From positions 1 to 33,463 of the forward strand of contig CALWOE010000015.1 of assembly GCA_944383035.1 (NCBI GenBank): 33,463 nucleotides of DNA, in the 5' to 3' direction. This DNA is from an uncultured Clostridia bacterium. Lineage in GTDB: Bacteria > Bacillota > Clostridia > TANB77 > CAG-465. Both the position numbers and the translations under genes were made by a program. The notes beneath the pieces were generated by a model. It made no database searches. It was not told the origin of the DNA and worked only from the letters and a program-made list of their open reading frames with translations. Positions 28,591-33,463 of the stretch are shown piece after piece (the first letter of the stretch is position 1; each line of letters begins with the position of its first letter).

Positions 28591-29619
28591 TTATATTTCA
28601 TTAGTTTCGCCACGCATTATTTTAAATAAATTTTCACCATATTCATTTATCATTTCTAAGAATTCATCGCAAAGTTCAGGATCAAATTGAGTACCTCTAT
28701 TATTTTTAAGTTCAGATATTGCGTATTCTATAGATGTTTCGTTTTTATATGGTCTTCTTGAAGTTATTGCATCAAAAGAATCACATAAAGCAAGAACTCT
28801 TGCAAGATAAGGAATGTTTTCTCCTTTTAAATGATTTGGATAACCTTTACCATCATATCTTTCATGATGATGTAACATTATAGGTATTATATCATCAAAT
28901 ATATGCGAGATACTAAATATATTAGCTCCTATTATTGGATGTAATTTTATTGTATCATATTCATCTTGTGTTAATTTTCCTTCTTTTAATAAGATATAAT
29001 CAGGAATTCCAATTTTTCCTATATCATGGAACACACCAGCCATTTCTATATTTTTTATTTCTTTTTGATTTAAACCTATTCTAGTTCCAAAAAATACTGC
29101 AAGTCTTGATACACGTCTTGAATGTTCTTCTGTATAGTGATCTTTTGCTCCAACTGTATTTAGTAATATTTTTGCAAAGTCAATTAAATATTGTTCTAAT
29201 TTTATATTCATATTTTTTATTTTGTTTAATTGATTTAAATAACTTATACCACTTTGAATTTGTAATATTAATTGATCAAATCTACTACTTTTTTCAAAAT
29301 ATGCTTGTATATCTAATGTTTGCATAGTTTCAATGGATGGAGCTAGATCTTTATGCATTGACATTAAAATTATATATATTTCTTTATTAAATTCTCTTAC
29401 TAATTCTATTATCCTATCACCATTTACAGGAGACATTAAATAATTTACTATTAATATATCATATGTGTTGGCTTTTAGTTCTTCAATCGCAGCGACTGGA
29501 TCCGTAAATGTTTTTACTTGATGTCCATATTTGGATAATACTACAGATAATATATCCATCATGTTTACATCATCATCTATTATAAGTATTTTTGCATTAA
29601 TTATTTTGTTATTTTCCAT
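28591..29619 (-). CDS. receiver-HD-GYP protein, probable cyclic-di-GMP phosphodiesterase
   Basis: A 342-residue two-domain protein. Residues 8-130 form a response-regulator receiver (KILIIDDD, switch Ser in ILMSMHKD, Lys in YFEKSS), but the phospho-acceptor position is Asn59 (ILIVNYLMSPVNG) where Asp is expected. Residues 160-335 form an HD-GYP domain with HSRRVSRLA, HDIGKIGIPDYIL, the HHHERYDGKGYP motif and DSFDAITSRRPYK; the metal-binding and GYP residues are all present, so cyclic-di-GMP hydrolysis is likely. The start is ATG 29619 with AGAGGTG upstream. No histidine kinase is adjacent. It is divergent from an AT-rich gene cluster. Confidence 0.92.
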   Translation of the reverse strand: MENNKIINAKILIIDDDVNMMDILSVVLSKYGHQVKTFTDPVAAIEELKANTYDILIVNYLMSPVNGDRIIELVREFNKEIYIILMSMHKDLAPSIETMQTLDIQAYFEKSSRFDQLILQIQSGISYLNQLNKIKNMNIKLEQYLIDFAKILLNTVGAKDHYTEEHSRRVSRLAVFFGTRIGLNQKEIKNIEMAGVFHDIGKIGIPDYILLKEGKLTQDEYDTIKLHPIIGANIFSISHIFDDIIPIMLHHHERYDGKGYPNHLKGENIPYLARVLALCDSFDAITSRRPYKNETSIEYAISELKNNRGTQFDPELCDEFLEMINEYGENLFKIMRGETNEI

Positions 29620-29641
29620 GAGTAACACCTCTTGTATAATT

Positions 29642-29670
29642 AGTATAGCAAAAAAAAAATAAATAATCAA
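29642..29670 (-). promoter_or_regulatory. HD-GYP gene promoter
   Basis: Minus strand TTGATT (29665-29670), 17-base spacer, TATACT (29642-29647), about 23 bases from the start codon. Confidence 0.7.
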
Positions 29671-29726
29671 TATGATATTTTAGGGATTTTCATATGTTTC
29701 GTGTCGTTTTTTGCGATCGATTTTTC

Positions 29727-29755
29727 TTGACTTTATATAAAAATGATGTTAATAT
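29727..29755 (+). promoter_or_regulatory. possible promoter of the AT-rich cluster
   Basis: TTGACT (29727-29732), 17-base spacer, TAATAT (29750-29755). The -35 is good and the -10 is weak (4/6). A CG-rich block at 29698-29721 lies just upstream. Confidence 0.45.
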
Positions 29756-29779
29756 AAAAATGTAGGTGGTGATGTATAT

Positions 29780-30355
29780 GTGTATGTATTAGTTTTTTTA
29801 CTTTCAATTTTTTTATCGTATAATTTATTATTATTGCTTTTTTCAAATAAATTAAATCAAAATCTTATTTTTAATATTATAAATGAATATTTTTATCTAT
29901 TATTATTTTTAGTAGTTCTTTTGATAATTTCCAAAAACATTATATTAACTATTCTATTTTTCATTGTTATTTTTATTTTTCCAAAACTTTTAAAATTTTT
30001 ATTAAAATTAATTATTAACATATGGTTGTTATGCTATTATGCAAAGATAACCTCTAAATTATATGATGTCATAATATTAGATAATGACATAAGTGTAGTT
30101 AATAAATATTCTAATAACAATTTACTCTATAAAATACAAAACCATTTTAAAGATAAACTAATATATAATAATTTATATATTTTAAATTATAACTTAATGT
30201 TAGATAAGTTATTTAATAAAAAAATAGAAAAAAATTACGTTTATAATTTAAACAGATATTATAAAAGACATTTAATAAAGTATTTGATATATTTTTTATG
30301 CATAATTTTCTTTGTTCTAATTTTCATAAATTTAATATTTATTTTTTGGAGGTAA
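29780..30355 (+). CDS. small multi-pass membrane protein, unknown function
   Basis: The 191-residue product has hydrophobic segments at about residues 2-20, 36-60 and 56-82 (partly merged) and a last one at about 165-189, around a polar, Asn/Lys/Tyr-rich stretch of some 80 residues. Two N-terminal helices, a helical soluble part and a final helix recall a reduced TadB/TadC-type protein, but no diagnostic motif is seen and I do not assign it. The start is GTG 29780 behind AGGTGGTGA; out-of-frame ATG codons at 29772 and 29778 lead only to a very short reading frame. Base composition is extreme (7 G/C in 60 at 30181-30240). Confidence 0.65.
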   Translation: MYVLVFLLSIFLSYNLLLLLFSNKLNQNLIFNIINEYFYLLLFLVVLLIISKNIILTILFFIVIFIFPKLLKFLLKLIINIWLLCYYAKITSKLYDVIILDNDISVVNKYSNNNLLYKIQNHFKDKLIYNNLYILNYNLMLDKLFNKKIEKNYVYNLNRYYKRHLIKYLIYFLCIIFFVLIFINLIFIFWR

Positions 30356-30356
30356 A

Positions 30357-30947
30357 ATGAAAAAGACATATAAACTTTTTTATTTAAATAAATTAAAAAG
30401 AAAAATTATCTTTTTAATTATACTTATTCTTTTAAATTACATATTTTTTTATTTATATAATTTGTTTGCAATAACAAATAGGTATCAAAAAGTATATATA
30501 TTAAATCAAGATATTAAAGAAGGACAAAATATAAAAGATGAATATTTTGATATTGAGTATGTAAAAAATAATAACTTTCATTTTAATAATAAAAATGAAG
30601 AATATGTTTTTAAATGTGATTTAAAAAAAGGTCAAATTTTAAATGATACTTTAGTTATAAATAAAGAAAATTATAAAGTGAAAAAAGAATATATTAATAT
30701 CAAGTTAAATGAAAATTTAAATTATAATATTAAAAAAGGTGATATAGTTAATATTTATTATACTAGTAAAGATAAAAGCAAGTTAATACTTGAAAATATT
30801 GAAATAATAAATTCATATAATAAAGAGGGAATTGAAAGTAATAAAAATATAACACAGATTTTAATAGGTATAAAAAGTGATGATGTAAGTATTATAAATT
30901 CTTTAAAAGAAGGGGGGCTATTTGATATATCGATAGTAAAAAAATAA
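30357..30947 (+). CDS. SAF-domain protein, CpaB/RcpC-like
   Basis: The 196-residue protein has a basic N-terminus, one membrane anchor (about residues 17-38), then a SAF domain (YILNQDIKEGQNIKDEYFDI, followed by DLKKGQILNDTLVI). A second all-beta part (LNYNIKKGDIVNIYYTS) and a C-terminal IIGIKSDDVSIINSL-like stretch complete the layout of CpaB/RcpC, which in Tad pilus systems sits at the cell envelope. It is a shorter version than typical CpaB. GGAGG lies in the last codons of the upstream gene, and the ATG follows its stop by one base, so the two are coupled. No CpaF ATPase or pilin gene is in the window. Confidence 0.72.
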   Translation: MKKTYKLFYLNKLKRKIIFLIILILLNYIFFYLYNLFAITNRYQKVYILNQDIKEGQNIKDEYFDIEYVKNNNFHFNNKNEEYVFKCDLKKGQILNDTLVINKENYKVKKEYINIKLNENLNYNIKKGDIVNIYYTSKDKSKLILENIEIINSYNKEGIESNKNITQILIGIKSDDVSIINSLKEGGLFDISIVKK

Positions 30948-31036
30948 AAGTATTATTAATATATGATAGCTATGAGAATAAAAAATTAGCTTTAAAACTT
31001 AATTTATATAATATAATAAAAAAGGAAAATATTATT

Positions 31037-31342
31037 ATGGATTTATATTATAAAGAAAATAAATATGATTTATATGTCATAATTTCAAATTCTATAAGTT
31101 TTGTAAAAGCAGTAGTAAGACATATAAATAAAATGAATAACTTAAAAAATAAAATTAGGAAAAAAGAAATGTTTAATAATAAGAAAAATAAAAGGTATGT
31201 TATACTTACAAATAATTATAATTCAGAATATATTATAAATCTAATAAAAATTACAGAAAATATTTTTTATTCAAAAAATAGTTTAGAAGATATATTGTAT
31301 AAAATTAAGAAAAGCTATAAAAAAGTACTATTACTTAATTAA
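31037..31342 (+). CDS. receiver-like protein, start uncertain (frame open from 30926)
   Basis: The coordinates give the first ATG (101 residues, AAAGGA 10 bases upstream), but the frame is open back to 30926 with no ATG, GTG or TTG, and the extra residues (KIKVLLIYDSYENKKLALKL) look like strand 1 and helix 1 of a receiver fold. The rest fits strands 3 to 5 (YDLYVIISNS, RYVILTNN, NIFYSKNSLEDILYKI, with a Lys where receivers keep theirs). The acidic phospho-acceptor is absent. This resembles the atypical receiver at the N-terminus of TadZ/CpaE, which fits the CpaB-like gene before it, without the ATPase domain. The true start may be a rare codon (ATC 30929 or ATA 30944) or a -1 shift from the SAF gene. 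Confidence 0.55.
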   Translation: MDLYYKENKYDLYVIISNSISFVKAVVRHINKMNNLKNKIRKKEMFNNKKNKRYVILTNNYNSEYIINLIKITENIFYSKNSLEDILYKIKKSYKKVLLLN

Positions 31343-31415
31343 AAATATATGTATGTTGATAATGTGGATAATTTCTATAAAAAAGATAGTACCATACCAA
31401 TATCTTAAGTCGTTC

Positions 31416-31441
31416 AAAAAAGATCCAACTTAAGTTGGACC
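31416..31441 (-). terminator. terminator of the MecA-like gene
   Basis: Read on the minus strand, GGTCCAAC and GTTGGATC (one G-U pair) form a stem with loop TTAA followed by TTTTTT. The gene's stop codon touches the first base of the stem. The 31343-31440 gap otherwise holds a DnaA-box-like 9-mer. Confidence 0.85.
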
Positions 31442-32055
31442 TAAATATTAATTAATTTTTGTAAAGCGTTATTTTTAATAATTAATTTACTTTTTTCTTT
31501 TATAGAAACTTCATATATATCATATGAATAATATGTATTACAAAATTCAGATAATATAACGTAAGTCTTTAAAAACTTTTTGTTTTTAATAGAATTTTTT
31601 GTAAATATTAAAAAATATGTATCATTATATTTATATAAACTATTTCTACCAAAATATAAATTCTCTTTTTTAGCTATTGTACATAAATCTAAAATGTCAT
31701 CTATACTATTAAATGAAAATACATTACTATCTACTTTATATCTTGTAATTTTATTTGTTTTTGTGTTTGATTTGTTTTCTCTTTTTGTATATTTTTTTAA
31801 TTCTGGAAAATCATTAATTTTTGTTATTGTAACGATAAATAAATTATTGTTATCAGAACAAGCTTCAATTAAAAGTTGAGAATCATCAACAAAAAATTCA
31901 CTGTCTAAATCTGTTTCTTCTATTAAATCTGTAAATAAATCTCTTGCAAGTGAAGAATTATTTGTAATATCTTTTAAAGATATATCTCTTTTCTCTAATT
32001 CTTCAAAAGTAAGAGTAATCTTAATCTTGTTTTCATTTATAAATTCTACTTTCAT
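31441..32055 (-). CDS. MecA-family adaptor protein
   Basis: MecA proteins hand substrates to the ClpC ATPase for degradation. The 204-residue protein has the N-terminal substrate-binding pattern (KIKITLTFEELEKRDISLKD, then ARDLFTDLIEET and DDSQLLIEA with VTITKI), a polar Lys/Asn linker (about residues 88-105), and a C-terminal ClpC-binding-like domain (FSFNSIDDILDLCTIA, YFLIFTKN, YVILSEFC). Sequence divergence from B. subtilis MecA is large but length and order of parts agree. TAGGAGG precedes the ATG, behind a strong promoter. It is divergent from rpsF. Confidence 0.82.
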   Translation of the reverse strand: MKVEFINENKIKITLTFEELEKRDISLKDITNNSSLARDLFTDLIEETDLDSEFFVDDSQLLIEACSDNNNLFIVTITKINDFPELKKYTKRENKSNTKTNKITRYKVDSNVFSFNSIDDILDLCTIAKKENLYFGRNSLYKYNDTYFLIFTKNSIKNKKFLKTYVILSEFCNTYYSYDIYEVSIKEKSKLIIKNNALQKLINI

Positions 32056-32102
32056 AAAATTACCTCCTATAAGAGTGATTAATTACTATTATTAATATAT
32101 GT

Positions 32103-32131
32103 ATTATACAATTAATCTGTTACAAAGTCAA
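32103..32131 (-). promoter_or_regulatory. MecA-like gene promoter
   Basis: Minus strand TTGACT (32126-32131), 17-base spacer, TATAAT (32103-32108). The spacer holds one arm of a TAATCTGTTA/TAACAGATTA inverted repeat. Confidence 0.82.
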
Positions 32132-32173
32132 TAAACTAAACGTTATATAATTATTATTAACATTAACAGATTA
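32113..32173. repeat. 10-base inverted repeat between divergent promoters
   Basis: TAATCTGTTA (32113-32122) and its exact complement TAACAGATTA (32164-32173) are 41 bases apart. One arm lies inside the MecA-like promoter, the other 36 bases upstream of the rpsF -35 box. It may be an operator pair; the binding protein is unknown. Confidence 0.4.
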
Positions 32174-32209
32174 TTTATGTAATATATTGCATAAATACAA
32201 TCAAATAAC

Positions 32210-32238
32210 TTGATAAAAAAAATAATTTATGCTATAAT
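32210..32238 (+). promoter_or_regulatory. rpsF operon promoter
   Basis: TTGATA (32210-32215), 17-base spacer, TATAAT (32233-32238), with a leader of about 60 bases before the rpsF start. Confidence 0.82.
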
Positions 32239-32250
32239 ATGGTATGTTAG

Positions 32251-32291
32251 TTCCTTACTCTATTTTTATAGAGTCAGATGTCCATGAGGAG
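32251..32291 (+). promoter_or_regulatory. rpsF leader hairpin masking the ribosome binding site
   Basis: TTCCTT (32251-32256) can pair with GAGGAG (32286-32291), the rpsF ribosome binding site, and encloses a 7-base hairpin ACTCTAT/ATAGAGT (32257-32274) with a TTTT loop. S6:S18 complexes are known to bind rpsF leaders in several bacteria; this element is a candidate, though I could not verify the specific S6:S18 motif. Confidence 0.5.
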
Positions 32292-32303
32292 GTGAGTTTA
32301 GTC

Positions 32304-32588
32304 ATGAATAAATATGAAGCAGTTATTATATTATCTACAAAAGCTGAAGGTGATGCAACAGTAGCTTTTGGAGAAAAAATGAAAGCTTTAATTTCAGAAA
32401 GTGGCGAGCTTACAAATGTTGAAGAATGGGGTAAAAAAACATTAGCTTATGAAGTTAAAAAACAAAAAGAAGGTTATTATATCCTATTTACATTTGATGC
32501 TAAACCAGAATTTATTTCTGAACTTGATAGAGTTTTAAGACTTGATGAAATTGTTTTAAAACACATGATAATAAAAAAAGAAGATTAA
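32304..32588 (+). CDS. rpsF: 30S ribosomal protein S6
   Basis: S6 binds S18 on the platform of the small subunit. The 94-residue protein starts MNKYEAVIILSTKAEG and has VEEWGKKTLAYEVKKQKEG and LDRVLRLDEIVLKHMI, typical of the family. The start is ATG 32304, 7 bases after GAGGAGGTGA; an ATG at 32244 in the same frame lies at the predicted transcript start and its extra 20 residues have no family counterpart. It heads rpsF-ssb-rpsR, the standard order in Firmicutes. Confidence 0.96.
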   Translation: MNKYEAVIILSTKAEGDATVAFGEKMKALISESGELTNVEEWGKKTLAYEVKKQKEGYYILFTFDAKPEFISELDRVLRLDEIVLKHMIIKKED

Positions 32589-32647
32589 TAATAAAAAATA
32601 TATAAAAGCCATAAGCAGGCTATATTGCTTACAAGGGGGAACTAAAT

Positions 32648-33070
32648 ATGAATAAATTTCAATTTATGGGAAGATTAACAAAGGACCCAGAATCAAGAGT
32701 TACACCAAACACTAATACACCAGTAACAACTTTTACTATTGCTGTAAATAGAAGATTTACAGAAGCAAATGGTGAAAGAAAAGCAGACTTTTTTAATTTA
32801 ACAGCATTTGGAAAATTAGCAGAATTTTGTGCTAAATATTATAGAAAAGGTCAACAAGTATTAGTAGAAGGTAGAATTCAAAACAGAACTTGGGAAGATC
32901 AAACAGGACAAAGAAGATATACAACAGACTATATAATTGAAAATGCATATTTTGCAGATTCAAGAAGAGATCCATCACAAGTTGAAAGCGATGCTGGAAT
33001 GGCTACACCATCATCTAGTATTGATGGTGAATTCATAACAATAGATGATAGTGAAGAGTTACCATTCTAG
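32648..33070 (+). CDS. ssb: single-stranded DNA-binding protein
   Basis: SSB coats single-stranded DNA in replication and repair. The 140-residue protein has an OB fold (residues 1-105: FQFMGRLTKDPESRVTP, FTIAVNRRF, DFFNLTAFGKLAEF, VLVEGRIQNRTWED), a short flexible part rich in Ser, Pro and Asp, and the C-terminal acidic tip DDSEELPF that recruits partner proteins. AAGGGGGA precedes the ATG. A small hairpin (TAAGCA/TGCTTA, 32612-32631) lies just before this ribosome binding site. Confidence 0.97.
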   Translation: MNKFQFMGRLTKDPESRVTPNTNTPVTTFTIAVNRRFTEANGERKADFFNLTAFGKLAEFCAKYYRKGQQVLVEGRIQNRTWEDQTGQRRYTTDYIIENAYFADSRRDPSQVESDAGMATPSSSIDGEFITIDDSEELPF

Positions 33071-33102
33071 TCAAATTTTAATTTGAAAGGAGGAAACTTA
33101 AA

Positions 33103-33360
33103 ATGGCAGATAAAGCAAAAAGAGGAAACAAAAATGATAAACCATACAGAAGACCAAGAAAAAAAGTTTGTAACTTCTGTGTTGAAAAAATAGATGATAT
33201 AGATTACAAAGATGTAGAAAAATTAAGAAAATATGTAAGTGATAAAGGTAAAATATTACCAAGAAGAGTAACAGGAACTTGTGCTAAACATCAAAGAAAA
33301 GTAACTGTTGCAATTCAAAGAGCTAGAGCTATAGCACTTTTACCATACACTGTAAAATAA
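33103..33360 (+). CDS. rpsR: 30S ribosomal protein S18, zinc-binding form
   Basis: S18 joins S6 on the subunit platform. The 85-residue protein has CNFC (Cys23, Cys26) and TCAKHQR (Cys60, His63), the C+ zinc-binding version of the protein; the rest ([23 protein letters not shown]) is standard. GAAAGGAGG precedes the ATG. It ends the operon. Confidence 0.97.
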   Translation: MADKAKRGNKNDKPYRRPRKKVCNFCVEKIDDIDYKDVEKLRKYVSDKGKILPRRVTGTCAKHQRKVTVAIQRARAIALLPYTVK

Positions 33361-33385
33361 AAATGAGGTTTTCCTCATTTTTTTT
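33361..33385 (+). terminator. terminator of the rpsF-ssb-rpsR operon
   Basis: AAATGAGG/CCTCATTT with loop TTTT, followed by a T run that continues as CTTT to the start of the probable intron. Confidence 0.95.
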
Positions 33386-33389
33386 CTTT

Positions 33390-33463
33390 GTATGACGGGC
33401 ATATCAATGCTCTGTGGTGAAAGTCCACCGAGGCGTAGTTACCGACGAACTCTTAAGCGACTT
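33390..33463 (+). mobile_element. 5' end of a probable group IIC intron, cut by the window
   Basis: The last 74 bases are far richer in G and C than any flanking spacer. They begin GTATGACGGGCAT, can form GGGCAT/ATGCTC with loop ATCA, and then GGTG/CACC around AAAGTC (33417-33430). This order matches the start of domain I in group IIC introns (GTGTG-type start, small stem, GGGTGARAGTCCC-type hairpin). The position directly after the T run of an intrinsic terminator is the known insertion preference of group IIC introns. The reverse-transcriptase gene and 3' end, if present, lie beyond the window. Confidence 0.68.

Noticed and set aside
32244-32303. Upstream ATG for rpsF
   Set aside because: It lies at the predicted transcript start and the added residues have no counterpart in S6; the strong ribosome binding site is next to 32304.

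Overview
The window is a very AT-rich stretch of a low-GC Gram-positive chromosome, most likely an uncultured Clostridia-type member of the Bacillota. The evidence is the gene order (rpoB-rpoC ... rpsL-rpsG-fusA-tuf; acpP ... rnc-radical SAM; rpsF-ssb-rpsR), strong AGGAGG-type ribosome binding sites, many near-consensus sigma-A promoters (TTGACW-17-TATAAT), frequent GTG/TTG starts, a split transketolase, YitT, DUF5711-type, LCP and MecA-type proteins. No tRNA, rRNA or CRISPR is visible. Species cannot be fixed from the sequence.

Layout: (1) 1-12.4 kb, the RNA polymerase/str region: 3' part of rpoB, rpoC, then an inserted convergent pair (secreted transglutaminase-like protein and an XRE regulator), then rpsL-rpsG-fusA-tuf with structured spacers. 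(2) 12.4-15.6 kb: a polytopic membrane protein, acpP, and two overlapping opposite-strand genes for membrane-anchored small proteins that separate acpP from rnc. (3) 15.6-21 kb: a probable single operon rnc, radical SAM, Alg14-like/Alg13-like glycosyltransferase pair, YitT, transketolase N and C halves. (4) 21-25.5 kb: rarA, DUF5711-like, CvpA, LCP operon. (5) 25.5-28.6 kb: D,D-carboxypeptidase (minus strand), comEA, an unknown 213-residue protein and an 83-residue protein driven by a consensus promoter. (6) 28.6-31.4 kb: an HD-GYP protein whose receiver lacks the phospho-acceptor Asp, divergent from an extremely AT-rich three-gene cluster (membrane protein, CpaB-like SAF protein, receiver-like protein without a normal start codon). 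(7) 31.4-33.46 kb: MecA-like adaptor (minus), divergent rpsF-ssb-rpsR, and, just after the rpsR terminator, what looks like the first 74 bases of a group IIC intron that continues beyond the window.

Functionally most of the window is core information processing (transcription, translation, RNA processing, replication-fork maintenance) and envelope work (LCP, carboxypeptidase, lipid-linked glycosyltransfer, acyl carrier protein). The least explained parts are the HD-GYP/SAF/receiver-like cluster, the strongly promoted 83-residue protein, the paired anchored proteins between acpP and rnc, and the structured non-coding leaders and spacers in the ribosomal operons.
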